A stretch of DNA of 64,000 bases from HGM04593 sp045646845. GTDB taxonomy: Bacteria; Bacteroidota; Bacteroidia; Bacteroidales; Bacteroidaceae. The stretch is taken from assembly GCA_045646845.1 (NCBI GenBank), contig JAZRLO010000003.1:1-64000 (forward strand). The letters run 5' to 3'. The translations under genes were made by a program, and so were the position numbers. Under the pieces are notes generated by a model. It was given only the letters and a program-made list of their open reading frames with translations, was not told the origin of the DNA and searched no databases. Below, piece by piece: positions 45,392-52,599 of the stretch. Position 1 is the stretch's first letter. The number at the start of each line of letters is the position of its first letter.

Positions 45392-46813
45392 ATGAATTTA
45401 AAGTCAGGTGCGCTTTTGCAAGGCGGGCGTTACAGAATAGAAAAAGTCTTGGGGCAGGGCGGTTTCGGAATCACCTACTTGGGTGTGCAGACAAGTCTTG
45501 ACGACAAGGTTGCCATAAAGGAGTTTTTCATGAAGGACCTATGTAACAGGGGTGTCAATACTTCCAATGTGTCAGTAGGTTCAGTAGGTAGCCGTGAACT
45601 TGTAGAGGGCTTCCGGAAGAAGTTTATTAAGGAGGCACGCAATATCCGCAGGCTCAAACACCGCAATATAGTACCCATTATTGATGTGTTCGAGGAGAAC
45701 GGTACTGCATACTATGTTATGGAGTACTTTGAATGTGGTAATCTAAAAGAACTTGTCGATAATCGTGGCCCCCTCTCCGAAGCTTTAGCTGTTACTTATA
45801 TCAGCCAGTTGGCAAGTGCCTTGGAGAAGGTTCATGCAAACGGTCTGTTGCATCTTGATATAAAGCCTGCGAATGTGATGCTTGGCAATTCGGGTGAGGC
45901 TGTGCTCATTGATTTCGGCATCTCAAAGCACTATGACGAGGGAGGTGCCCAGACAAGCAGCGGTCTTGTCGGCACAAGCGAAGGTTATGCACCGCTTGAG
46001 CAGTATGAGGCAGCATCACTTAAAACATTCACCCCTGCAACTGATATCTATGCCCTTGGGGCCACGCTCTTCTTCCTGCTTACGGGTACACGCCCTCCAA
46101 AAGCGAGTGAGGTGATGAATCTTGGTTTGCCTGAATTGCCTGCGAATGTCTCGCAGAATGTGAGACGTGCAATAGAGACAGCTATGCAGCCAACAGTTCG
46201 CATGCGCCCGCAGAGCGTAAGGGGGTTCATGGAATTGCTCGACGATATGGGCAAAACGGAGATTGTCATAGATGACGTTACGGTGATTGATACTCCTGTG
46301 GTTCCTGAACCTCAACCGGAAATAAAGCAGGAACAGAAAGTCAAATGGATGGATTTTGCAGAGTTCAAGGACATGCGCAAAAGATTCATTTCCTGGCGAC
46401 GGTTCCGTTTGATACTTATGTGTGTCATCTTCTCAATACTTTATCCATTCTCTCCTGTACTAATAGTTTATTTTTGTATCAGATTGAATATAAGTACCAT
46501 AAAGGATATCGAGAATATAGAATCGGTATTTAAACTGACGAGAGGAAAGAGTGGGCGTCTGGGGCTCTCGAAATGGGGCAGAAAAACAGCCAGTTCCCTT
46601 TTGCGAATGAAATATGACAATATTTCCCGTATCAATGACGAAATTTTTGTTTGTAGGCGCAAAGGTTTGTATGGTGTATATAATACGACCAAAAAGAAGA
46701 TGGTTGTTCCAGTGGAGTTTGAAAGTATTAAACTCAAAGGTAACAGGTTCCATGCAACAAAAAATGGAATGGTCTCCCTCTTTACCGACAAGGGGTATAG
46801 AATTGTGGAATAA
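45392..46813 (+). CDS. Membrane Ser/Thr protein kinase (kinase 1)
   Basis: A 473-residue Hanks-type kinase. Residues 14-285 form the kinase domain: glycine loop GQGGFGITYLG (21-31), lysine K43 in VAIKEFF, catalytic loop HLDIKPANVM (D156), DFG at 174-176 and activation-loop end GYAPLEQY. HRD is changed to HLD, common in bacterial kinases. A transmembrane helix lies at about 338-365. The C-terminal region (about 366-473) contains two short W/G-type repeats (RKGLYGVYNTTKKKMVVPVEF) typical of WG-repeat proteins. Its kinase domain is close to that at 52600. Substrates unknown. Confidence 0.93.
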   Translation: MNLKSGALLQGGRYRIEKVLGQGGFGITYLGVQTSLDDKVAIKEFFMKDLCNRGVNTSNVSVGSVGSRELVEGFRKKFIKEARNIRRLKHRNIVPIIDVFEENGTAYYVMEYFECGNLKELVDNRGPLSEALAVTYISQLASALEKVHANGLLHLDIKPANVMLGNSGEAVLIDFGISKHYDEGGAQTSSGLVGTSEGYAPLEQYEAASLKTFTPATDIYALGATLFFLLTGTRPPKASEVMNLGLPELPANVSQNVRRAIETAMQPTVRMRPQSVRGFMELLDDMGKTEIVIDDVTVIDTPVVPEPQPEIKQEQKVKWMDFAEFKDMRKRFISWRRFRLILMCVIFSILYPFSPVLIVYFCIRLNISTIKDIENIESVFKLTRGKSGRLGLSKWGRKTASSLLRMKYDNISRINDEIFVCRRKGLYGVYNTTKKKMVVPVEFESIKLKGNRFHATKNGMVSLFTDKGYRIVE

Positions 46814-46841
46814 CATAGTAGATTGAGTCTAATGCGACAAA

Positions 46842-46939
46842 AGGGTGACTCAAAAGTCCTTTTACAAAGAATGCAATCCCCATCAGAATAAGCTCTGGTG
46901 GGGATTACTCGTTCAAAAGGAGGGCTTTTGGGTCGCCCT
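46842..46939. repeat. Nested inverted-repeat element (MITE-like or long terminator)
   Basis: Outer arms AGGGTGACTCAAAAGTCC (left) and GGGCTTTTGGGTCGCCCT (right) pair with few mismatches. Inside them AATCCCCATCAGA pairs with TCTGGTGGGGATT. The 98-base element lies between convergent kinase 1 and rsgA and encodes nothing. No target-site duplication is clear. It could be a small non-autonomous transposon or a composite terminator. Confidence 0.6.
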
Positions 46940-46959
46940 CATGCGGATATCTTGTTTGG

Positions 46960-47892
46960 TTACTGTGATTCCCTGTATTTCCCTTCGTCCTTGTCCTCGA
47001 GCATGCTCAGGTATGACTGGTAGCGCGACGGGGCAAGCTCGCCCCTCTCAAGTGCTTCGAGCACGGCACAACCGGGCTCGTGGGTGTGGGTGCAGTTGCC
47101 GTAGCGGCAATCCTTTGATAGTTCGAAGAACTCCACGAAGTAGTGCGAAATCTCCTCAACCTCCATATCGAATGTGCCGAAACCCTTTACACCCGGGGTG
47201 TCAATGATGTAGCTCTCCTGCATGAATTCGAACATTTCGGTGTATGTTGTCGTGTGCATTCCGGTATCGTGTGTCCTTGAAATCTCTCCTACTTTGGCGG
47301 CGATTTCTGGGGAGATGGCATTCACCAGGCTCGACTTTCCTACGCCCGAATTTCCGGCAAGCAGTGAAACCTTGCCGCGCATCATCTCCTTGAGCTCCTC
47401 AATGCCTTTTTCTTCAGTGGCACTGGTGTGCAGGCACTTGTAGCCGATACTTTCGTAAACAGCCGTGAGGTATTCCAGTTCCTCGTTGTCGGCATCACCG
47501 TAGAGGTCGCATTTGTTGAATACAATCACTACTGGAACGCGATAGGCTTCGGCCGCAGCCAGAAACCTGTCTATGAATGTCGTGGCGGTGGCCGGGTGGC
47601 TTATTGTCACGATAAGGAAGCATACGTCGAGATTGGCAGCCAATATGTGCGACTGTTTGGATAGGTTCGATGCCTTGCGTACAATGTAATTCCTGCGTTC
47701 AAGAATCTCGACAATGTATGCGGTGCCGTCGCTGCGCACGTCGAATTCCACATGGTCGCCCACTGCGACCGGGTTGGTGCTCCTTATGCCTTTAAGGCGG
47801 AAATTACCCTTGACCCTGCACTCCACAACAGAACCGTCCATGGCGCGGACGCCATAGACGCTTCCTGAACTTTTGATGACTGTTCCCTGCAC
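46960..47892 (-). CDS. rsgA: Ribosome small-subunit GTPase RsgA
   Basis: RsgA is a circularly permuted GTPase that aids late 30S maturation. The 310-residue protein has an N-terminal OB fold. It is followed by G4 (VFNKCD), G1 (LLAGNSGVGKSSLVN) and G3 (IIDTPGVKGFG), and then by a zinc-binding cysteine cluster (CRYGNCTHTHEPGCAV). It lies 12 bases after frr on the minus strand. Confidence 0.96.
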   Translation of the reverse strand: MQGTVIKSSGSVYGVRAMDGSVVECRVKGNFRLKGIRSTNPVAVGDHVEFDVRSDGTAYIVEILERRNYIVRKASNLSKQSHILAANLDVCFLIVTISHPATATTFIDRFLAAAEAYRVPVVIVFNKCDLYGDADNEELEYLTAVYESIGYKCLHTSATEEKGIEELKEMMRGKVSLLAGNSGVGKSSLVNAISPEIAAKVGEISRTHDTGMHTTTYTEMFEFMQESYIIDTPGVKGFGTFDMEVEEISHYFVEFFELSKDCRYGNCTHTHEPGCAVLEALERGELAPSRYQSYLSMLEDKDEGKYRESQ

Positions 47893-47904
47893 TCTGCTTG
47901 GGGG

Positions 47905-48465
47905 TTACACGGTCATTATTTCCTTCTCCTTGGCGGCAAAAATCTCTTCGGCCTTCTTGATGTACTTGTCGTGTATCTTCTGCAGGCTCTCCTCACCGTC
48001 CTTTGCTACATCCTCGGGGGTTCCGTCCTTGACTGACTTCTTCATTGTGTCGATACCGTCGCGGCGGGCGTTGCGGATACTGATTTTTGCAGTCTCAAGC
48101 TCGTGTGAGCACTGCTTTACAAGGTCCTTGCGGCGTTCTCCTGTGAGGGGGGGGATGGCGATGATGATTACTTCGCCGTTGTTGGCCGGCATAATTCCTA
48201 TGGGCGAATCTATGATGGCCTTCTCGATGGGGGCAATCATGTTCTTGTCCCAGGGCTTGATCGCGATTGTGCGCAGGTCGGGAGTGGTTATTGTCGCAAC
48301 ATTGTTGAGGGGCATCTCCGAACCGTATGAACTAACCCTCACGCAGTCGAGAAGGTGAACGTTCGCCTTGCCGGCGCGAATGTGTGAGTACTCGTCCTCG
48401 AGGTGCATGATGCTCATCTGCATCATCTCCTCAGCATCTTTCAAACAGGCTTTAACATCTATCAT
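47905..48465 (-). CDS. frr: Ribosome recycling factor
   Basis: Frr splits post-termination ribosomes with EF-G. The 186-residue protein has the normal length and motifs: IRAGKANVHLLD, VATITTPDLRTIAIKPWD and IPPLTGERRKDLVKQ. It is cotranscribed with rsgA. Upstream, TACATTTG (48523-48530, minus strand) fits a -7 element, and an inverted repeat CAGGAG/CTCCTG (48495-48517) lies in the leader. The region to 48707 holds no other gene. Confidence 0.97.
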   Translation of the reverse strand: MIDVKACLKDAEEMMQMSIMHLEDEYSHIRAGKANVHLLDCVRVSSYGSEMPLNNVATITTPDLRTIAIKPWDKNMIAPIEKAIIDSPIGIMPANNGEVIIIAIPPLTGERRKDLVKQCSHELETAKISIRNARRDGIDTMKKSVKDGTPEDVAKDGEESLQKIHDKYIKKAEEIFAAKEKEIMTV

Positions 48466-48707
48466 AGTCGAAAAATTTAAATTGTTCTTGTTGTCAGGAG
48501 ACTTCTGCGTTCTCCTGTTTTACAAATGTAGTCAATATGTGTGAACGTAAAAGTTGTTTTAAGTCTTTTTAACAAATTATATTCGTGCTGAACTATTGCT
48601 CTTTATAAGTTTATTTGTGATATTCGCAGTGTGCCTGTGACTGTTGTTGCGGGTCTATTTTCCAACAAAAGGGCTGAACGGATTGTTTTACCTATAAATA
48701 TTCGAAT

Positions 48708-48962
48708 ATGTCAGACGTTAGTGAAGAAAAATTGCTGAAGGTATTTTCCGGTACCTTATGGCAGGCCGAACTTGTAAAGGGCTTGCTCGATGCCAATGCG
48801 GTTCCGTGTGCGTTAATGGATGAAACCATCGGTGCTGTCACGTCGTCCTATGCCGCCAATGGCGGCGAGGTTCATATCATCGTGAACGAAGAAAACGAGA
48901 AACGCGCAAAGGAGATTATAGAGAGCAATACAATCCCCGATGCAGAAGAGAAAGTAGAGTGA
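48708..48962 (+). CDS. DUF2007-type small protein
   Basis: An 84-residue cytoplasmic protein with the pattern of the DUF2007 family: LLKVFSGTLWQAELVKGLLD, then a beta-rich middle and VHIIVNEENEKRAKEII. Proteins of this family are short ACT-like folds of unknown role, sometimes called putative signal transducers. It stands alone, with a strong bidirectional terminator downstream. Confidence 0.82.
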   Translation: MSDVSEEKLLKVFSGTLWQAELVKGLLDANAVPCALMDETIGAVTSSYAANGGEVHIIVNEENEKRAKEIIESNTIPDAEEKVE

Positions 48963-49037
48963 AGATTTCTTCTTCCGCTTCATCGACAAAGGGTAATTCG
49001 TTGCAGCCTGCCGGTGAGCCGCAATCCGCTATTTATG

Positions 49038-49080
49038 AGAAATAAAAAATGCAGCCTTGTGGGCTGCATTTTTTATTTCT
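49038..49080. terminator. Perfect bidirectional terminator
   Basis: A 19-bp perfect stem (AGAAATAAAAAATGCAGCC and its complement) with loop TTGTG, A-run on one side and T-run on the other. It ends both the DUF2007 gene and rplS. Confidence 0.93.
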
Positions 49081-49096
49081 GTTCCAAGACAGGTGC

Positions 49097-49447
49097 TTAG
49101 GCCTTGATCTCCTTGATACGGGCCTTCTTACCTGTGAGGGCACGCAAGTAGTAAAGTTTAGCACGGCGAACACGACCACGCTTGTTGACAGTGATGCTGT
49201 CAATAGCAGGTGAGTTCAGGGGGAAGATACGCTCAACGCCTACAGTACCTGACATCTTGCGTACTGTGAAACGCTTCTCGTTACCGTGGCCGCTGATGCG
49301 GATAACAACACCGCGGTACATCTGGATACGCTCTTTTGTTGCCTCGATGATCTTGTAAGCTACTGTGATTGTGTCACCAGGACCGAACTCCATTTCACGC
49401 TTTACATCAGTAGCAAATGCTTCTTTAGCAATTTTAATTAAATCCAT
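49097..49447 (-). CDS. rplS: 50S ribosomal protein L19
   Basis: L19 lies at the 30S-50S interface. The 116-residue protein starts MDLIKIAKEAF and has FGPGDTITVAYKI, RIQMYRGVVIRISGHG, FTVRKMSGTVGVERIFPLNS and VNKRGRVRRAKLYYLR. An alternative TTG start 24 bases upstream was rejected. It is monocistronic, with its own consensus promoter. Confidence 0.97.
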   Translation of the reverse strand: MDLIKIAKEAFATDVKREMEFGPGDTITVAYKIIEATKERIQMYRGVVIRISGHGNEKRFTVRKMSGTVGVERIFPLNSPAIDSITVNKRGRVRRAKLYYLRALTGKKARIKEIKA

Positions 49448-49531
49448 TTTTTGATTTGTTAAATTGTTCAATCATTCAAACGCAACATACCAAGTTACTC
49501 TTCCTTGGCAGCGATTACGCCGAAAGCGCGG

Positions 49532-49563
49532 CAAAGTTATTGCAAATTTCTTGTTTTTCCAAA
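49532..49563 (-). promoter_or_regulatory. rplS promoter (TTTG-N20-TAACTTTG)
   Basis: On the minus strand TTTG (49560-49563) and TAACTTTG (49532-49539) are separated by exactly 20 bases, a full consensus. The leader before rplS is about 80 bases. Confidence 0.82.
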
Positions 49564-49600
49564 TGTTGCCTCCCTTTTACCTCTTATTTTCTTCGAGAAA

Positions 49601-49631
49601 TTGCTTTTTATGGACAATTGTGTTACTTTTG
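49601..49631 (+). promoter_or_regulatory. Promoter of split 5'-nucleotidase pair (TTG-N20-TACTTTTG)
   Basis: TTG at 49601-49603 and TACTTTTG at 49624-49631 are 20 bases apart. The start codon at 49653 follows after 21 bases, giving a very short leader. It is divergent from the rplS promoter, with 37 bases between the facing -33 boxes. Confidence 0.75.
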
Positions 49632-49652
49632 GCCTGTAAAAATTTTTTTCTT

Positions 49653-50417
49653 ATGCGTTTCTTAAGCAGTCTGTTCATTATACTCTCTCTGTTAGTGGCT
49701 GTTTCCTGTTCGTCGGGAAAGGTCGGCAGAGCATATATTGCCGTAGATGGCGGCAACATAACGGTTGTCCGTAGCGGCAAGGCCGGAGGTGTTCCCGAGG
49801 TCAGGAGACTTGTTGAACGGGAAAAACCTGTAGTTGACAGCGTCCGGCGTCCGGTACTCGGCTATGCCGCCGTTGATCTTGTTGCCCGTGCTCCCGAGAG
49901 ACCCATGATGAACTTCGCGGCAGACGCGCTGCTCGAAGGTGCGCGCAAGTACAGCACTCTTCCGGTCGATGCTGCCGTCACCAACAAAGGGGGGCTGCGT
50001 TCGCCCATAAAGAGGGGCGATATCACCTTTGGTGATGTTTATGACGTCTTTACATTCGACAACACCTTGGCTATTGTCACGTTCGACGGCGGAATGCTTC
50101 TGCAGCTCTGCCGTGATATAGCAGCCGTGGGCGGCGAGGCCATCAGCGGAATCACCCTTGTCATTACTGCGGACAACAAACTGGTTGACGCAAAGGTGAA
50201 CGGCGAACCGATAGATACAGGGCGCAAATACAGGGTCGCAACGTCAAACTATCTTGCCGAGGGCAATGACAAACTCTACACGTTTGCCAAGGGGGAGTGC
50301 AAGGTTTACGAAACCGTTACGGTCCGTGACCTCATGGTTGAATATATCTGCGGGCTTACGGCACGGGGTGAAGTGCTTTCACCCGAGTGCGACGGCCGCA
50401 TAACGATAAAGAAATAG
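49653..50417 (+). CDS. Lipoprotein with 5'-nucleotidase C-terminal (substrate-binding) domain
   Basis: A 254-residue lipoprotein (LLVAVSC, Cys about 18) formed only of the UshA-type C-terminal domain. PMMNFAADALLEGARKY, VTNKGGLRSPIKRGDITFGD, VYDVFTFDNTLAIVTFDG and GRKYRVATSNYLAEG are the family blocks. In single-chain 5'-nucleotidases this half binds the nucleoside and follows the metal domain. Here the metal domain is a separate downstream gene. The upstream part of the open frame is not protein-like; the ATG at 49653 gives the signal peptide. Confidence 0.9.
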   Translation: MRFLSSLFIILSLLVAVSCSSGKVGRAYIAVDGGNITVVRSGKAGGVPEVRRLVEREKPVVDSVRRPVLGYAAVDLVARAPERPMMNFAADALLEGARKYSTLPVDAAVTNKGGLRSPIKRGDITFGDVYDVFTFDNTLAIVTFDGGMLLQLCRDIAAVGGEAISGITLVITADNKLVDAKVNGEPIDTGRKYRVATSNYLAEGNDKLYTFAKGECKVYETVTVRDLMVEYICGLTARGEVLSPECDGRITIKK

Positions 50418-50426
50418 TCCGGCAAT

Positions 50427-51236
50427 ATGAAAAAATCACTCATTCTACCGTTCCTTTTCATGCTGCTTGCATGCGGCTCGCAGAGTCACAGGCTGGTTCT
50501 GCTTCACACGAACGATACGCACAGTTTCATTGACAGCAAGAACGGTGTCCCCGGCGTAGTTGACCGTGCCCTTCAGCTCGAGCATCTTATCGATTCCATA
50601 GGGAGGGACAATGTGTTGCTTCTCGACTGCGGCGATTTCTCACAGGGGTCGCTCTACTATTACATACACCACGGTGCATTCGAGGTGGAATTGATGAATG
50701 CCATGGGGTATGACGCGTGTACTATAGGAAACCATGAATTGGATTATGGCGTCGTGAACCTTGCGGAAATTGCTGGCAAAGCCTCGTTCCCGTTCGTATG
50801 TGCCAACTACGATTTTACCGGCACTGCGTGCGAAGGTGTCGTGAATCCTTATACGGTGATTGAACGTGCCGGTTTACGCGTCGGTATCTTCGGCCTCTCG
50901 CCCGACCCTTCGGGGCTTGTGTCGAACCGTAACTGTGCCGGCATAAGGTTTATACACCCGGTTGAGGCTGCAGAGATTGCTGTCGAGGCTCTGCAGAAAG
51001 AGGGCTGCGATGTGATAGTTTGTCTGTCTCATCTTGGCTGGCGCGGTAACGGTGAATACAATGACGAGTTTCTTGTTGCCAATACAAGGGGTATAGACGT
51101 GATACTTGGCGGACATTCTCACAATCTTTTCGAAAAACCGCTCTATTACAGCAACATTGACGGAGACAGTGTCATTGTGCAGCAGATGGGCAAGAATGGT
51201 GCGCGAATAGGGTATGTGACATTGGATGCCGAATAA
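50427..51236 (+). CDS. Lipoprotein with 5'-nucleotidase metallophosphatase domain
   Basis: A 269-residue lipoprotein (LPFLFMLLAC, Cys about 16) consisting only of the UshA-type N-terminal metallophosphoesterase domain. LLHTNDTHSFID, LLDCGDFSQGS, TIGNHELDYG, CLSHLGWRG and LGGHSHNLF supply the expected metal and phosphate ligands. It begins 9 bases after the separate C-terminal-domain gene. The two lipoproteins probably assemble into one periplasmic nucleotidase or sugar-nucleotide hydrolase. Confidence 0.92.
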   Translation: MKKSLILPFLFMLLACGSQSHRLVLLHTNDTHSFIDSKNGVPGVVDRALQLEHLIDSIGRDNVLLLDCGDFSQGSLYYYIHHGAFEVELMNAMGYDACTIGNHELDYGVVNLAEIAGKASFPFVCANYDFTGTACEGVVNPYTVIERAGLRVGIFGLSPDPSGLVSNRNCAGIRFIHPVEAAEIAVEALQKEGCDVIVCLSHLGWRGNGEYNDEFLVANTRGIDVILGGHSHNLFEKPLYYSNIDGDSVIVQQMGKNGARIGYVTLDAE

Positions 51237-51365
51237 TAGATGCTCATTTGAAAGTGAAGCTGTTCCAATCGACTTCTTAAATATTGTAAATACAGGGAAA
51301 GTCTCGGCAAAATGCCTTAACTTCGCGCAGTTGAAGTGCAAATATTAACACAAATCAAAAATATT

Positions 51366-52442
51366 ATGAGATTTTTATCAATTTTGGCTTTGTCAGCAAT
51401 GGCTCTCACTGCCACAGCGCAGAACTATACAGTCAACGGTTCTGCCGATTCCAGCCTTGAAGGCAAGAAGGTTTATCTTATTGACCAGAATACGCTTACT
51501 TATAGCGACTCTTGTGTTGTGGAGAACGGCAAGTTCGCATTCTCGGGCGATGTAAAGGGCGATGCCCTTTACGAGATGAAGGCCGGCAGAAGAAGGGGTA
51601 AGATATATATTCTGGTGCGTCCGGGTTCAAATGTGAATGTCGAGGTTTCTTCACAGGCGGTTAAGGTTGAAGACGTTAACGGTGGTATGAACAACGATCT
51701 TGCAGCGATTGAGAGCGCAGTGGCCGAGGCCGGTGATAAATTGAACGCTAAAATCAGGCAATATCAGGCCGAGGGCAAGTCACAGACCGAAATGGCCGCG
51801 ATTCTGGAACCCGAGATAGAGAAAATCTATGATATCTACCGCAAGGGTATTGAGGATAACAAGGACAATATGGTAGGAGCATACATCCTTGCCATGGTGG
51901 CAGGCCAGTTCTATCCTTCTCTTGGCGAGCTCGATACAATGATCGGCAAGGTAAAGTATGCAGACAAGATTGCTGCTATCAGAACCGGGCGCGAGGGACT
52001 TCTCAAGGCCGAGGCTACACAGCCCGGAAAGATGTTCGTTGACTTCAGCGGTTATACCGTTGATGGTGCCGCATCAAAGTTGTCCGACTATGTAGGTAAG
52101 GGCAAGTATGTGCTTGTTGATTTCTGGGCAAGCTGGTGCGGTCCCTGTAAGGGCGAGATTCCTAACCTCATAGAGCTGCAGAACAAGTTCGGTGGTGACA
52201 ACTTCATGGTTCTCGGTGTCAACGTTTGGGACGAGGAGGCAAAGTTCAAGGCCGCTCTGACAGAGGAGGGTATCACATATCCCCAGATATTCATACCGCG
52301 CGACAACAAGGACAATGCTACCGACCTGTACGGCATCAAGGGTATCCCACAGATTATCCTTTTTGCTCCCGACGGCACAATCGTGAAGCGCGACCTCCGC
52401 GGTCAGAAAATGAAGGAACTTGTAGAGGAGAAAATGAAGTAA
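51366..52442 (+). CDS. TlpA-like thiol-disulfide protein (CGPC), stand-alone
   Basis: A 358-residue exported protein with signal peptide (LALSAMALTATAQ), DUF4369-like domain (about 20-105; KVYLIDQNTLTYSDSCVV), helical linker and thioredoxin domain with WASWCGPC (C258, C261) and GIKGIPQIILF at the cis-Pro site. It has the layout of the three TlpA proteins of the SusCD operon but is encoded alone. TAACTTCG at 51318-51325 may be its -7 element. Role: periplasmic thiol-disulfide exchange. Confidence 0.92.
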   Translation: MRFLSILALSAMALTATAQNYTVNGSADSSLEGKKVYLIDQNTLTYSDSCVVENGKFAFSGDVKGDALYEMKAGRRRGKIYILVRPGSNVNVEVSSQAVKVEDVNGGMNNDLAAIESAVAEAGDKLNAKIRQYQAEGKSQTEMAAILEPEIEKIYDIYRKGIEDNKDNMVGAYILAMVAGQFYPSLGELDTMIGKVKYADKIAAIRTGREGLLKAEATQPGKMFVDFSGYTVDGAASKLSDYVGKGKYVLVDFWASWCGPCKGEIPNLIELQNKFGGDNFMVLGVNVWDEEAKFKAALTEEGITYPQIFIPRDNKDNATDLYGIKGIPQIILFAPDGTIVKRDLRGQKMKELVEEKMK

Positions 52443-52453
52443 TATGAATGTCC

Positions 52454-52499
52454 ATATATGTAATGACACCGGTCTCAAGGCCGGTGTCATTACATATAT
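52454..52499 (+). terminator. Terminator-type palindrome after TlpA-like gene
   Basis: A 19-bp perfect inverted repeat (core GTAATGACACCGG / CCGGTGTCATTAC) encloses an 8-base loop. The T-tract is weak (ACTGACCATTTT), but stem strength and position favour a terminator. Confidence 0.75.
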
Positions 52500-52599
52500 A
52501 CTGACCATTTTGGGGATTGTGGCATTGCCGAAGGCTTATAAATTTTCGTGAATGTCGGTTTTGTGTTATCTTTACATCGGCAAACAGAAAACAGACACT

